This document shows, one piece after another, positions 1 to 10,142 of a stretch of 64,000 nucleotides of DNA. Position 1 is the stretch's first letter, and every line of letters begins with the position of its first letter. Origin of the DNA: Blastomonas ursincola. Its GTDB lineage: Bacteria; Pseudomonadota; Alphaproteobacteria; Sphingomonadales; Sphingomonadaceae. The stretch covers positions 389,638 to 453,637 of the forward strand of contig NZ_VDES01000002.1 of the NCBI RefSeq assembly GCF_013607875.1, written 5' to 3'. A program made the translations under genes and the position numbers. Below the pieces are notes generated by a model, which ran no database searches, was not told the origin of the DNA, and was given only the letters and a program-made list of their open reading frames with translations.

Positions 1-162
1 GAGCCGAGGACAACACTCGCCATGCGCCGGCGCCAGATTTTTCACTGGTGTTGCCTATTTGAGACAGCAATGTGTCGCTGGCGACTCAACCGGTAGCTGG
101 AGCGGCGCTCGGCTTTGCAATGGTTTTCAAGGGCTTGCTCTGCGCAACGACCGCGCTGGCGG

Positions 163-1497
163 TCAGTCCTCGACGATCGCGCTGGCAGTGCGGGTGTCGC
201 GCATGCGGACATAGACGATCAGCGACAGCGCGATCATGCCCGTGACATACCAGTAGAAGCCGCGCTCCCATCCGGCCTGCTTGAAGCTGAGGGCGACATA
301 TTCCGCCGTACCGCCGAAGATGGTGTTCGCCAGCGCATAGGGCAGCGCGACGCCCAGCGCGCGGATATGCGCGGGGAAGAGCTCGGCCTTCACCACCGCG
401 TTGATCGAGGTATAGCCGGTGACGATCACCAGTCCGCCGAGCACCAGGCAAAATGCGATGACCGGATCACGCGTGGTCTCCAGCGCGGCGAACAGCGGAT
501 AGGTGCACAGCACCCCCAGCACGCCGAAGCCGACCAGCAGCGGCTTGCGCCCCAGCCGGTCGCTGAGCGCGCCCGCCACCGGCTGCAGCAGCATGAACAC
601 GAACAGGCTGGCACCGTTGATCCGCGAGGCGATCTCGCGGTCGAAGCCCGAGGTGTTGACCAGGAATTTCTGCATGTAGATCGAGAACGCATAGAAGGCG
701 AGCGTGCCGCCTGCGGTCATCAGCATCACCGTCAGCGCCTCGCGCGGGTGATGGCTGAACAATGCGAGCATGCCCGATTTCGGCGCATCGCTGGCTTGCG
801 CATTGGCAAAGCTCTCGGTCTCGGCCAGCCCGCGCCGGATCCAGAATACCACCACCGCCAGCGCTGCGCCGATGGCAAAGGGAATGCGCCAGCCCCAGGC
901 ATCGAGCGCGGCTTCGCTCAGCACCGCCTGCAGCACCAGCAGCACGCCGATCGCCAGCAGCTGCCCGCCGATCAGCGTGACATATTGAAAGGACGAGAAG
1001 AAGCCGCGCCGTCCCTTGCCCGCCATTTCGGACAGATAGGTCGCGCTGGCGCCATATTCGCCGCCGACCGAAAGCCCCTGCATCAGCCGCGCCAGCACCA
1101 GCAGCGCGGGGGCGAGCAGGCCTGCGGTCTCATAGGTCGGCGCCGCCGCGATCAGCAGCGATCCGGCGCACATCAGCGAAACCGACAGCGCCAGCCCGCT
1201 CTTGCGCCCCTTGCGATCGGCATAGATGCCCATCGCCCAGGCCCCGATGGGGCGCATGAAGAAGCCCACCGCAAACACCGCCGCCGCGCCGAGCAGCTGC
1301 GCGGTGCTGTCCCCCGAGGGGAAGAAATGCGGCGCGAAATAGAGCGTGAACGCCGCATAGGCATACCAGTCGTACCATTCGACCAGATTGCCCGTGGACC
1401 CGCCGATGATCGCCCGCATCCGCTCGCGCGCGGTCGGGCCGTGGGCGGACGGCGCGATGCCTGCCGGCGGTCTGACAGGTGGCGGAGAGCTCGTCAT
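163..1497 (-). CDS. MFS transporter, metabolite:H+ symporter (MHS) family
   Basis: A 444-residue inner-membrane protein with about 12 hydrophobic segments, the usual MFS length. The start of the membrane domain ([16 protein letters not shown]) and the later loop [10 protein letters not shown] are hallmarks of the MHS subfamily, which includes alpha-ketoglutarate permease KgtP and proline/betaine ProP. A second MFS loop motif, [10 protein letters not shown], sits at the domain junction. It probably imports a dicarboxylate or small zwitterion with protons, but the substrate cannot be read from sequence. It stands alone, downstream of and on the same strand as the tRNA-Arg gene. The N-terminus is Pro-rich ([12 protein letters not shown]) and probably cytosolic. 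Confidence 0.88.
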   Translation of the reverse strand: MTSSPPPVRPPAGIAPSAHGPTARERMRAIIGGSTGNLVEWYDWYAYAAFTLYFAPHFFPSGDSTAQLLGAAAVFAVGFFMRPIGAWAMGIYADRKGRKSGLALSVSLMCAGSLLIAAAPTYETAGLLAPALLVLARLMQGLSVGGEYGASATYLSEMAGKGRRGFFSSFQYVTLIGGQLLAIGVLLVLQAVLSEAALDAWGWRIPFAIGAALAVVVFWIRRGLAETESFANAQASDAPKSGMLALFSHHPREALTVMLMTAGGTLAFYAFSIYMQKFLVNTSGFDREIASRINGASLFVFMLLQPVAGALSDRLGRKPLLVGFGVLGVLCTYPLFAALETTRDPVIAFCLVLGGLVIVTGYTSINAVVKAELFPAHIRALGVALPYALANTIFGGTAEYVALSFKQAGWERGFYWYVTGMIALSLIVYVRMRDTRTASAIVED

Positions 1498-1575
1498 TGG
1501 CGATGCTGGCTTTGCAATGGGTCAGGCATGGCGGACCTCAAAGCGGAAATATCGCCGACTCGATACGCAAGAATC

Positions 1576-1652
<77 letters not shown>

Positions 1653-1717
1653 ATCGCCAAGGGGCAAGCCCTTAGCAAGCCGATTGCGCCGCCGCCAGCC
1701 CCTTTGTGCAGCGATCA

Positions 1718-1747
1718 TTGACCCTGTGGCCCCTGCGGCGCTATAGC
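1718..1747 (+). promoter_or_regulatory. Candidate sigma-70-type promoter for argD-argF
   Basis: A TTGACC (-35) and a TATAGC (-10) are separated by 18 nt, about 140 nt ahead of the argD start, in the 230-bp gap after the tRNA gene. The match was found by eye and is inferred; a T-run at about 1845-1851 lies in the leader. Confidence 0.4.
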
Positions 1748-1886
1748 TTGGGCCCGCACGCTGGCGGCCCTGGTTCATGGGGTCGCCTTTTTACTTTTGG
1801 TGCCGTGGTCCCCGTGCACCGGGTGAATGCGCAAGGCGCGTGCTGTTTTTTTGAGGGACCCGCGAAGAAGGAAGGACAAGGCTGCC

Positions 1887-3086
1887 ATGACGATCACGCC
1901 GCTGATGCCCGTTTACCCCCGGTGCGCTGTGCGCCCGGTGCGCGGCGAAGGCTGTTACCTGATCGGAGAGCGTGGCGAGCGATATCTGGACTTTGCCAGC
2001 GGCATCGCGGTCAACCTGCTCGGTCATGGCCATCCGCACCTGACCCAGGCGATCCAGAAACAGGCCGAGACGCTGATTCACGTGTCGAACCTTTACGGCA
2101 GCCCGCAGGGCGAGCATCTCGCGCAGCGGCTGGTCGATTCGACCTTTGCCGATACCGTGTTCTTCACCAATTCGGGCGCCGAGGCGGTGGAATGCGCGAT
2201 CAAGACCGCGCGCGCCTATCACCAGTCCGAAGGCGGCGATGCCAATCGCACGGTGCTGGTGACGTTCAAGAACGCGTTCCACGGCCGCACCATGGCGACG
2301 ATCAGCGCGTCGAACCAGGAGAAGATGCACAAGGGCTTCGCGCCGCTGCTTCCCGGCTTCCGCTATGTCGATTTCGACGATCTGGAAGGCGCCAAGGCAG
2401 CGATCGGCCCCGATGTCGCGGGGTTCCTGGTCGAGCCGGTCCAGGGCGAGGGCGGCGTGCGTCCGGCGTCGCCCGAGTTCATGCAGGGCCTGCGCGCGCT
2501 GTGCGACGAGCATGACCTGATGCTGGTGCTCGACGAGGTCCAGTGCGGCGTCGCACGCACCGGCACGCTCTATGCCTATGAGCAATACGGTATCGAGCCC
2601 GACATCATGGCGACCGCCAAGGGCATTGGCGGTGGCTTCCCGATGGGCGCATGCCTCGCCACCGAAAAGGCGGCGCGCGGCATGGTCATCGGCACGCACG
2701 GTTCGACCTATGGCGGCAATCCGCTGGCCATGGCAGCGGGCGAAGCGGTGCTCGACGTGGTCGACAATCCCGAGTTCCTGGCGCATGTCCGCACGATGAG
2801 CGAACGGCTGCGCGGCGCACTCGAGCAGCTGATCCCCAATCACGACGAGATTTTCGATTCGGTGCGGGGCATGGGGCTGATGCTGGGGCTGAAACTCAAG
2901 GACCGGGCGGAGAACCGCGCGTTCGTGGCGCATCTGCGCGATCATCACGGGCTGCTGACCGTCGCGGCGGGCGAGAATGTCGTGCGCATCCTCCCGCCGC
3001 TGGTGATCGAGCAGGTGCATGTCGACGAGTTCATCGAGCGCCTGTCGGCAGGCGCGCGAGACTTCGCGCTGCCCGAAGCGGCTTGA
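1887..3086 (+). CDS. argD: Acetylornithine/succinyldiaminopimelate aminotransferase
   Basis: A PLP enzyme of class III aminotransferase fold that converts N-acetylglutamate semialdehyde to N-acetylornithine in arginine synthesis; the family often also serves lysine synthesis. Visible motifs are [17 protein letters not shown] (PLP phosphate binding), [12 protein letters not shown] and the lysine region [15 protein letters not shown]. From the ATG at 1887 it has 399 residues, the normal family length. The frame stays open upstream to 1827, but that extension (Arg/Lys rich) is not family-like. The chosen ATG follows a GAAGGA ribosome site. It is followed by argF after a repeat-filled gap of about 150 bp. 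Confidence 0.95.
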   Translation: MTITPLMPVYPRCAVRPVRGEGCYLIGERGERYLDFASGIAVNLLGHGHPHLTQAIQKQAETLIHVSNLYGSPQGEHLAQRLVDSTFADTVFFTNSGAEAVECAIKTARAYHQSEGGDANRTVLVTFKNAFHGRTMATISASNQEKMHKGFAPLLPGFRYVDFDDLEGAKAAIGPDVAGFLVEPVQGEGGVRPASPEFMQGLRALCDEHDLMLVLDEVQCGVARTGTLYAYEQYGIEPDIMATAKGIGGGFPMGACLATEKAARGMVIGTHGSTYGGNPLAMAAGEAVLDVVDNPEFLAHVRTMSERLRGALEQLIPNHDEIFDSVRGMGLMLGLKLKDRAENRAFVAHLRDHHGLLTVAAGENVVRILPPLVIEQVHVDEFIERLSAGARDFALPEAA

Positions 3087-3097
3087 CGCTAAGCTGG

Positions 3098-3230
3098 CCC
3101 TCTCTCCTTCAGGGGAGAGGGTTGGGAGAGGGGCAAGGGTGCCATATCGCATTCCCCTCTCCAACTTCGCCTAGGCAGCGCTGCTGCCAAGGCTCCGTAT
3201 CCTCTCCCTGCGAAGGAGAGAGGAGGGGGA
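3098..3230. repeat. Composite palindromic repeat, family A copy 1 (argD-argF gap)
   Basis: The element opens with a CCCTCTC...GGGGAGAGGG hairpin and has a central segment with TAGGCAGCGCTGCTGCCAAG followed by CCGTATCC. It closes with a CTCTCCCTGCGAAGGAGAG hairpin. The same order of parts recurs at 18745-18911 and 38078-38235. Its last purine-rich arm (AGGAGGGGGAGA) sits just before the argF start and appears to serve as the ribosome binding site. Confidence 0.75.
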
Positions 3231-3238
3231 GACATTTC

Positions 3239-4165
3239 ATGACCCGTCATTTCCTGAACCTGTCCGACGCCGGACACGATGCCATCGCCGCCATGCTCAA
3301 CGACGCGATCGACCGCAAGGACGTGCGCCATGGTTGGCCCAGGGGCAAGGCCGATCCCGATGCGCCGCTTGAGGGGCATACCCTCGCCATGGTGTTCGAG
3401 AAGAACTCGACCCGCACGCGCGTGTCGTTCGACATGGCGATCCGCCAGCTGGGCGGCACCAGCCTGATCCTCGATGCGGGCAGCACCCAGCTGGGCCGCG
3501 GCGAGACCGTCGCCGATACCGCGCGCGTGCTCTCGCGCATGTGCGATGCCATCATGATCCGCACCGACGACCATGCCAAGATCGAGGAAATGGCGCATTT
3601 CGCGACCGTGCCCGTCATCAACGGCCTGACCGACCTGTCGCATCCGTGCCAGATCGTCGCGGACCTGCTCACCATCATCGAGCATCGCAAGGCGCTGCCC
3701 GGGCTTGTCGTCGCCTGGCTGGGCGATGGCAACAATGTGCTCAACTCGATCGTCGAGGCCGCCGGGCTGATGAAGTTCAGCGTGCGCATCGGCTGCCCCG
3801 ACGGCTATGATCCGGACCCGGCGTTCGTCGCGGCCGCGCGCGCGGCGGGTGGCGCGATCAGCTTCCACCGCGATGCGGGCGAGGCGGCGTCGGGCGCGGA
3901 CGTGATCGTCACCGATACGTGGATCTCGATGGGCCAGGCGCATGCGGAAGAGAAGCTGAAGGCGATGATGCCGTTCCAGGTCAACGATGCGCTGATGGCA
4001 AAGGCCAAGAAGGATGCATTGTTCCTGCACTGCCTGCCCGCGCATCGCGAGGAGGAGGTGACGGGAAGCGTCATCGACGGGCCGCAATCGGTGGTCTGGG
4101 ACGAGGCGGAGAACCGGCTGCACGCGCAGAAATCGGTGCTGCGCTGGGTGTTCGGCCAGCTCTAA
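3239..4165 (+). CDS. argF: Ornithine carbamoyltransferase
   Basis: Condenses ornithine and carbamoyl phosphate to citrulline in arginine synthesis; a cytosolic trimer in known family members. The 308-residue product carries the carbamoyl-phosphate site [11 protein letters not shown] near residue 55, the HPCQ motif ([12 protein letters not shown]), DTWISMGQ, and the ornithine/catalytic [11 protein letters not shown] near the C-terminus. The frame is open far upstream into argD, but the ATG at 3239 starts the family N-terminus ([11 protein letters not shown]). It follows a GA-rich ribosome site contributed by the upstream repeat. Its partner argD lies upstream and a strong terminator lies directly downstream. 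Confidence 0.96.
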   Translation: MTRHFLNLSDAGHDAIAAMLNDAIDRKDVRHGWPRGKADPDAPLEGHTLAMVFEKNSTRTRVSFDMAIRQLGGTSLILDAGSTQLGRGETVADTARVLSRMCDAIMIRTDDHAKIEEMAHFATVPVINGLTDLSHPCQIVADLLTIIEHRKALPGLVVAWLGDGNNVLNSIVEAAGLMKFSVRIGCPDGYDPDPAFVAAARAAGGAISFHRDAGEAASGADVIVTDTWISMGQAHAEEKLKAMMPFQVNDALMAKAKKDALFLHCLPAHREEEVTGSVIDGPQSVVWDEAENRLHAQKSVLRWVFGQL

Positions 4166-4167
4166 CG

Positions 4168-4206
4168 AAAAGGCCCCGAAAGCATCGCGCTTCCGGGGCC
4201 TTTCTT
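4168..4206. terminator. Bidirectional rho-independent terminator between argF and bamD
   Basis: An AAAGGCCCCG...CGGGGCCTTT stem with a short GC-rich loop starts 2 nt after the argF stop and is followed by TTTCTT. The A-run on the left side gives a T-run on the minus strand, so it can also stop the convergent bamD transcript. Confidence 0.88.
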
Positions 4207-4225
4207 GTTGGCAAAATCGGCGGGA

Positions 4226-5008
4226 TCAGCTCGCGGTGATCAGGTCGCCGTGCTTTTCGGTGAGCTTGTAGGCGCGCTCGTACCAGTCCGAACCGGGATA
4301 GTTCGCGCCGAGCACGGCAGCGGATTTCTTGGCTTCGGCCGGGATGCCGAGCGCCAGATAGCATTCGGTCAGGCGATAGAGCGCCTCTGCGGTGTGGCTG
4401 GTGGTCTGGTACTTGTCGACCACCTCGCGGAAGCGCAGCGTCGCCGCCAGCCAGTTGGAGCTGCGCTGGTAATAGCGGCCGATCTCCATTTCCTTGCCGG
4501 CGAGGTGATCGTTGACCAGATCGACCTTGAGCCGCGCGTCGGAGGCATAGCGGGTATTGGGATAGCGCCGCATCACCTCGCCCAGCGCGGCGAGCGCCTG
4601 CTGGGTGATCTTCTGGTCGCGCGTCACGTCGCTGATCTGCTCGTAATAGTTGAGCGAGATCAGGTAATAGGCATAGGGCGCGTCCTTGTTGCCGGGATGG
4701 ATGGCGAGGAAGCGCTGCGCCGACTGGATCGATTTGTTGTGATCCTTGGCGAGATAATAGCTGAACGCGCTCATCAGCTGCGCGCGGCGGGCCCAGGGCG
4801 AATAGGGATGCTGGCGCTCGACCTCGTCGAACAGCTCGGCGGCGATCTTGTTCTGGCCGCGATCGAGCCGGTCCTTGGCCGCCATGTACAGCGTGCTGAC
4901 ATCGCGCGCGATATAGTTGGTGTTGACCTTGTTCTTGCCGCCCGCGCAGCCGGACAGCACGGTCAGCGCAGCCGCGCTTGCCAGAGCCAGTGTGATCGCC
5001 TTGTTCAT
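4226..5008 (-). CDS. bamD: Outer membrane protein assembly lipoprotein BamD
   Basis: Component of the BAM complex that inserts beta-barrel proteins into the outer membrane. The 260-residue product has a lipoprotein signal peptide ending in the lipobox LSGC (Cys at residue 21), then TPR-like helices from about residue 45. Recognisable elements are LYMAAKDRLD, EVERQHPYSPWARRAQL and YCYEQ-like segments such as YAYYLISLNYYEQI. Length and order of parts match BamD (YfiO/ComL). It is convergent with argF, sharing the terminator between them. Confidence 0.93.
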   Translation of the reverse strand: MNKAITLALASAAALTVLSGCAGGKNKVNTNYIARDVSTLYMAAKDRLDRGQNKIAAELFDEVERQHPYSPWARRAQLMSAFSYYLAKDHNKSIQSAQRFLAIHPGNKDAPYAYYLISLNYYEQISDVTRDQKITQQALAALGEVMRRYPNTRYASDARLKVDLVNDHLAGKEMEIGRYYQRSSNWLAATLRFREVVDKYQTTSHTAEALYRLTECYLALGIPAEAKKSAAVLGANYPGSDWYERAYKLTEKHGDLITAS

Positions 5009-5132
5009 GGCCGCAACCCTTATCGGCTAAGCACCCGTGCGCCAAGCGCAAATCCTGGGGAGCGGGAAGGATTCGCCGCACGGGCCTTCGCGTAGGTTTT
5101 GCCGGCTGTATCGCGCATGAACCGCCGGGCGA

Positions 5133-7196
5133 TCAGAAGCTGCCGTTGATGTCGAGCCGGACGACGGGTCCGAAAAAGCGGTCGCGATCCTCGACGAACG
5201 CCACCGGCCCGTCGCGCCGCGCGACATAGAAGGTGCGCCGGAACGCCTCGTTGGTGCCGATCAGGTTGGACAGGCCCAGCCGCACGGTCAGCCCGCGCAC
5301 GTCCTTGTTCTCGACATAGAAGCCCAGGTCCCCGCCATCGATCGGGAATTCGGCAAGTTGGGCAAGGCGCACCTCGTCGGCCTGTGAAAAGTCGAAATAG
5401 TTCGCGCCGACAGCCCAGTTGCCGCCGGGAATGTCATAGCGGAACTCGGCGCTGAATTCGTGGATCAGGTCGCCCGAGATGCGGCGATTGATGCCGGTCA
5501 GCGGGTCGGGCAGGCTCGACTTGCGATAGGTATAGTCGATGTCGAAGCGCACCCCGGTCCAGCCGATCACGTCCATCTTGAAGGTGGAATCGATCGAGAC
5601 GCCCCAGATGGTCGCGCTGTCGATATTGCCCGGCGCCTCGCCGGTGGCGCCGATCGGTACCTGGTCGACGATATCCTCGACGAAATTGACGAACGCCTTG
5701 AGGTTGATCGATCCCAGCGCGCCGAGGTTCTGCGTAGCCTGGAAATCGACATTCCAGCTCTGCTGCGGCACCAGATCGGGATTGCCGCTGTTCTGGTTCT
5801 CCGCGCCGAGGTCTGCCGACGCCACGAAATCGAAGAAGTTGAGCTGGCCGACATCGCGCTGGAGGCGCAAGCTCAGGTCGAGCGACTTGGCCGGCTTCCA
5901 CGCCAGCGACACGAACCCCTTCGGGCGGATGAAGCTGCGGGTGAGGCCATTGGGGCCGCTCTGCATGATCTGCGAGTATTCGCCGCCGATCGAGGTCTGC
6001 AGCGTCAGGTTGGAGGCGAGCGGGCGGCCATAGCTGAGGCCGACTTCCGCGCGCTTTTCCTCGACCGTCGCGTCGGACCCGGGCAGCGCCACCGGGTTGA
6101 ACTGTCCCGACGTGTCGAGCAGCTTCAGCTCGGCATCGGTGTCGAGCTTGTTGATCGCGCCTTCGAGGCTGAACTGCCAGTCGGCCTTGCCCGCCTTCCA
6201 GCCATATTCGGCGCGCGCGATCGTCTCGGTCTCGTCGATCCGGGTCGCCAGGCTGTTGCCCTCGCGCGGGCGGCGATCCTCGAAATCGAGGAAGATGCGG
6301 GTGAAGAACGGGCTGTGCTCGAACCGGCGCAGGCCGATGAGCTTGAGATTGCCGCCCCACAAGGGAAACAGGTAATCGCCGCCAATCTCGTAATTATATT
6401 CCTTCTCGGTCTCCAGATAGTCGCGGTCGCGCACCACCTCGCCGTCCGAATCCTCGGTGATCCGCACCCAGCGCCGCTGATAGGCGAGATTGAGATTGCC
6501 GATCTGGCCGCTGTCGCCGGTATATTTGATTCCCGCCGCAATCCGGGGTTCGTCGCCATTGACGTACAGCTCTTCATAGCGCCGGTCGGTGACATTGCCC
6601 GCAGCGTCAAGCACGCGCTCGGTCCCGGCATTGCCGTTGCGGAAGCTGTTATTGGCAAGGCTCAGCGTATAGGCGATCTTCCCTGCCTTGCCGCTCACCG
6701 AAACCTCGCCGTTCAGCACCTGCGGATCTGTGCGGCGGAAGCGCACGCGCGGGCTCCAGCGGAACTGGCCGGTCAGGCTGTCAACCTTGCTGACGATGTT
6801 CACCACCTGGCCGGTCAGCCCGGGCAGGTTCAGCGTCGCACCGTCGATCAGCTCGATGCGGATGACATTGGCCGCGCCGATGCGGCCGAGTTCGGAGACG
6901 ACATCGTTGCTCTTGCCCGAAAAGCGCTCGCCATTGATCAGCACGTTGCTCGACACCTGGCCGAGACCGCGCCGGTCCTCGCCCTCGGCGATCGAGAAGC
7001 CGGGGATCTGGCGGACCATGTCGAGCGCGGTGCGCGGGGCGAACTGCGCGAAATAGACAGGATCGAAACTGCGCAGCGGGGTCGTCGTCTGGTCTGCAGG
7101 CGCGGGCGCGGCGGGCGCGGCATCCTGCGCCCAGGCCATCGCGGGAAGGCCCGCCAGGGCGATCGCCGCCACGGATGCAAGATACCGGATTTTCAC
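5133..7196 (-). CDS. TonB-dependent receptor-like outer membrane protein
   Basis: A 687-residue protein with a Sec signal peptide (cut near AMAWAQ, residue 24). An Ala/Pro-rich linker leads to a plug-like domain at about residues 40-140 (RTALDMVRQIPGFSI, GQVSSNVLINGERFSG, IRIELIDGATLNLPG). A long region of alternating strand-like segments ends in an aromatic C-terminus (LDINGSF), as expected for a beta-barrel inserted by BAM. No convincing TonB box is seen. The ligand is unknown and there are no transport or regulatory neighbours to suggest one. It belongs to a sphingomonad-rich type of shortened TonB receptors. Confidence 0.8.
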   Translation of the reverse strand: MKIRYLASVAAIALAGLPAMAWAQDAAPAAPAPADQTTTPLRSFDPVYFAQFAPRTALDMVRQIPGFSIAEGEDRRGLGQVSSNVLINGERFSGKSNDVVSELGRIGAANVIRIELIDGATLNLPGLTGQVVNIVSKVDSLTGQFRWSPRVRFRRTDPQVLNGEVSVSGKAGKIAYTLSLANNSFRNGNAGTERVLDAAGNVTDRRYEELYVNGDEPRIAAGIKYTGDSGQIGNLNLAYQRRWVRITEDSDGEVVRDRDYLETEKEYNYEIGGDYLFPLWGGNLKLIGLRRFEHSPFFTRIFLDFEDRRPREGNSLATRIDETETIARAEYGWKAGKADWQFSLEGAINKLDTDAELKLLDTSGQFNPVALPGSDATVEEKRAEVGLSYGRPLASNLTLQTSIGGEYSQIMQSGPNGLTRSFIRPKGFVSLAWKPAKSLDLSLRLQRDVGQLNFFDFVASADLGAENQNSGNPDLVPQQSWNVDFQATQNLGALGSINLKAFVNFVEDIVDQVPIGATGEAPGNIDSATIWGVSIDSTFKMDVIGWTGVRFDIDYTYRKSSLPDPLTGINRRISGDLIHEFSAEFRYDIPGGNWAVGANYFDFSQADEVRLAQLAEFPIDGGDLGFYVENKDVRGLTVRLGLSNLIGTNEAFRRTFYVARRDGPVAFVEDRDRFFGPVVRLDINGSF

Positions 7197-7414
7197 GAAA
7201 TTTCCCCTGCCTTATCCGGATGCCGCCCGATTGTCGCAGCTCTTCAACTACATCCGTAGTCGTTCCCTGCGTCCGATCCTGCCTGCAATGCTCTGCAGCT
7301 TCGACCGATGCACATTCGGCTTCGACGAGCGGCTTTTATGCTGCTCATGTGCAATCCCGTTTACCGCCGCCGCCTGGCCGGTTAAGACCTTGGCGTTCAG
7401 GGGAAGGACGCGCC
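7197..7414. other. Divergent intergenic region, 218 bp
   Basis: This separates the minus-strand receptor gene from the plus-strand PH-domain gene and must hold both promoters. I see no clear -35/-10 pair. A GGGAAGGA ribosome site lies 6 nt before the PH-protein ATG. Confidence 0.5.
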
Positions 7415-7990
7415 ATGGACCCGCATGACATTATCGAACACCGCCCGATCGAGCCGCGCAGCGCCGTGCGCCGCATGGAGGGCGTGCCGCGCATCGAGTT
7501 CCGCTCGTCGACCTTTGCCTGGCTGTTCCAGTCGGGCACCGGCTGGCTGATCCTGGCCGTCGCGCTCGCGGTGCTCGCGGGCGGCATCTATGCCGGCTAT
7601 GGCTGGCAGACCGGTGCGGTGCTGGCGGTGGTGCTGGGCGCCTGGATCGGCTGGAACGCGATCGAGAACCGCGCGAGCCTGTTCTGGATCGACGACCAGA
7701 GGCTGTTCATGCGGCGCGGCATATTGATGCGCAGCGAGGAAGAGATCGAGCTGTATCGCATCAAGGACGTGAAGGTCGAATTCTCGATCATCCAGCAGAT
7801 GTTCGACAACGGCACCATCTGCATCAGCTCCTCGGATTCGACCGGGCGCACGGCGTCGGCCGCGCCGCATCCGCGCACGATGATCGAGGTGACCAATGTG
7901 CGCGACGCGCGCGCGATCCGCGCCGAGCTGCGCGACCGGGTCGAGGCGATCCGCCAGCGGCGCGGCGTGCGCGAATTCGACATAGGTTAA
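7415..7990 (+). CDS. PH-domain (bPH2/DUF304-type) membrane protein
   Basis: A 191-residue protein with two hydrophobic segments at about residues 33-72 (WLILAVALAVLAGGIYAGY and AVLAVVLGAWIGW). A small bacterial PH-like fold follows (LFWIDDQRLFMRRGILMRS, EIELYRIKDVKVEFSI, NGTICISSSD). The family is membrane anchored and of unknown role. The frame is open upstream to 7175, but the ATG at 7415 has the good ribosome site GGGAAGGA and starts the conserved part. The M20 peptidase gene follows after 10 bp, so the two are probably co-transcribed. Confidence 0.78.
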   Translation: MDPHDIIEHRPIEPRSAVRRMEGVPRIEFRSSTFAWLFQSGTGWLILAVALAVLAGGIYAGYGWQTGAVLAVVLGAWIGWNAIENRASLFWIDDQRLFMRRGILMRSEEEIELYRIKDVKVEFSIIQQMFDNGTICISSSDSTGRTASAAPHPRTMIEVTNVRDARAIRAELRDRVEAIRQRRGVREFDIG

Positions 7991-8000
7991 GGGGTACAGT

Positions 8001-9314
8001 ATGACGTTCCGGACATTCGCTCTCGCCGCCGCAACGGCTCTCGCCGTCGTTGCCACGCCCGCGCTCGCCAAGCTCAGCCCGCAAGAGGCGAAGATGGTCG
8101 CGGCGGTGGACAAGGATCATGACCGCTGGATCGGCGTGCTCGAGGCGATCACCCGGCAGAACAGCGGCAGCCGCAATCTGGCGGGCGTGAAGAAGGTGGC
8201 GGACATGGTGACGCCCGAGCTGGAAAAGCTGGGCTTCAAGGTCGAATGGGTCGACCAGAGCGCCGCCAAGCGCGCCGGGCACCTGATCGCGACGCGCACC
8301 GGCCGTGCGGGCAGCACCAAGATGCTGCTGATCGGCCATCTCGACACCGTGTTCGAACCCGATTCGCCGTTCCAGAATGTCCGCCGCATCGATGCCAACA
8401 CGCTCGAAGGGCCGGGGATCGAGGACAACAAGGGCGGCGTCATCACCATGTTCGCGGCCCTCGACGCGATGCAGAAGGCGGGCACGCTGTCGGCCGCGAC
8501 CATCACCATCGTGCTCACCGGCGACGAGGAGGATGCAGGCGATCCCATCGACATCGCGCGCGCCGACCTGATCAAATGGGGCCAATGGGCCGATGTCGCG
8601 CTCGATTTCGAGGGACTGTCCCAGGTCGACGGCAAGGACATGGGCTCGATCGCGCGCCGCTCCTCGTACAGCTGGCAGGTCAACGCCACCGGCAAGGAAG
8701 GGCACAGCTCGGGCATCTTCTCGGCCAGCGCGGGCCATGGCGCGATCTACGAGCTCGCGCGGATCATCGACCAGTTCCATGACGAGCTGCCCGAGGACAA
8801 GCTGACCTTCAATGTCGGCCTGATCGCGGGCGGAACGGTGGCGCAGCTCGATACCGATCTGGTCCGCGCGCAGGCCGCGGGCAAGACCAACATCATCCCC
8901 GCCCAGGCCATCGCGCGCGGCGATTTCCGCACGCTGAGCGACGAGCAGTCCGAGCGGGTCAAGGCCAAGATGCAGGCGATCGTGGCGCAGCATCTGCCCG
9001 GCACCAGCGCCGAGATCATCTTCGAACAGGGCTATCCCCCGATGGCCCCGACCGAAGGCAACCGCGCGCTGCTAAAGAAGCTCAACGGCATCAACGCGGA
9101 CCTCGGCCTCGAACAGATGGCCGAACTCGATCCGCTGAAGCGCGGCGCGGGCGATATCTCGTTCGTCGCGCGCTATGTCGACGGTCTGGTCGGCATGGGC
9201 CCGGCAGGCGACGGCGCGCACGCACCGGGCGAAACCGTCGACCTGCCGAGCATCAAGCGCCAGGCGAAGAGGGCGGCGATTTTGATGAGCCGGTTGGCGA
9301 TGGAGAAAAGGTGA
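8001..9314 (+). CDS. M20 family zinc metallopeptidase (glutamate carboxypeptidase-like), exported
   Basis: A 437-residue protein with a Sec signal peptide (RTFALAAATALAVVATPALA). Metal-site motifs of the M20 clan are visible: LLIGHLDTVF (His and Asp), GPGIEDNKGGV (bridging Asp), LTGDEEDAGDP (catalytic Glu) and, at the C-terminus, GDGAHAPGETVDLPS (metal His). The dimerisation domain lies in between (HSSGIFSASAGHGAIYELA). It probably cleaves amino-acyl or folate-type substrates in the periplasm. It follows the PH-domain gene closely and no terminator is obvious after it. Confidence 0.88.
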   Translation: MTFRTFALAAATALAVVATPALAKLSPQEAKMVAAVDKDHDRWIGVLEAITRQNSGSRNLAGVKKVADMVTPELEKLGFKVEWVDQSAAKRAGHLIATRTGRAGSTKMLLIGHLDTVFEPDSPFQNVRRIDANTLEGPGIEDNKGGVITMFAALDAMQKAGTLSAATITIVLTGDEEDAGDPIDIARADLIKWGQWADVALDFEGLSQVDGKDMGSIARRSSYSWQVNATGKEGHSSGIFSASAGHGAIYELARIIDQFHDELPEDKLTFNVGLIAGGTVAQLDTDLVRAQAAGKTNIIPAQAIARGDFRTLSDEQSERVKAKMQAIVAQHLPGTSAEIIFEQGYPPMAPTEGNRALLKKLNGINADLGLEQMAELDPLKRGAGDISFVARYVDGLVGMGPAGDGAHAPGETVDLPSIKRQAKRAAILMSRLAMEKR

Positions 9315-9361
9315 GGGGTTGGATCTGGGCCTTGGTAGGCTGAATGGCGGAATTTGTGTGG

Positions 9362-9817
9362 TTAGCTGCCTCTAACAACGTTTCGGATAGCGCTAGGAAT
9401 GCGCACCCAAGCTAGAAGCATATTTCCCCCATAAAGCCACCCAAAGACGAATAAGCAGACAGGCACGGCTGCCGCGAATCCGCGAAAAAAGCCAACAAAA
9501 ACAAGAAATAACAATGCTCCGGCCAGACAAAACATCAGGCCATGCAAACTCCGCAGGTCATAACGAAGATGGCGGCCTTCGGGGGCCGGCTCAATACGAA
9601 AATTCCCTTGGTCGTACATTGCCAACACGAGCCCATTGTTCGCGATGAGTGGATTTTCCCAAAGTGGGGAATAGAAAGTTATTGACGAATTCGTATCATT
9701 ACGCACGGGTTTGGCCTGCTTGACCAAAAATTCTTCTAGGCGTTCAATTGTAATTGCGTCTGTGACATCGGGAGGCAATTCCACGGAGCCTCTCAAATGC
9801 CATATGTTGTCGATCAT
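9362..9817 (-). CDS. Hypothetical membrane protein, AT-richer than its surroundings
   Basis: The 151-residue product is not recognised. The N-terminal two thirds is soluble (WHLRGSVELPPDVTDAI, TFYSPLWENPLIA), followed by two hydrophobic segments at about residues 90-130 (LMFCLAGALLFLVFVGFF, VPVCLFVFGWLYGG). The coding DNA has runs of A and T and many AT-ending codons, unlike the GC-ending codons of neighbouring genes, which suggests recent acquisition. It is convergent with the peptidase gene and followed upstream by repeat-rich DNA. Confidence 0.65.
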   Translation of the reverse strand: MIDNIWHLRGSVELPPDVTDAITIERLEEFLVKQAKPVRNDTNSSITFYSPLWENPLIANNGLVLAMYDQGNFRIEPAPEGRHLRYDLRSLHGLMFCLAGALLFLVFVGFFRGFAAAVPVCLFVFGWLYGGNMLLAWVRIPSAIRNVVRGS

Positions 9818-10142
9818 CGGTAAACATTTAACCGATCAAGCCATGTCCGCAATGGGGTCAAGTTCTCAAAGCCAGCTTTGTCCGTACAATCGTAGATAGC
9901 AGAGCTTCGGGTTGCCTCCCTCTCGCCGTCATGGCGCCTTCGGCTTGCCTGGGAAGGCAGGCATCCATCCCCTGCCGTTGCGTCCACAAACATCCTTCGG
10001 GAGATGGGCCCCTGCCTCCGCAGGGGACCGGGAGAGGGGGCGGGTTTGCGAAAGGCCTACGCGGCTTCGCGTCTTCGCGCGAACCCATTTTCCTCGCGAA
10101 GGCGCCAGTGGATGTCGGAGGTAGCCAAAACCGTTTTGCGCA

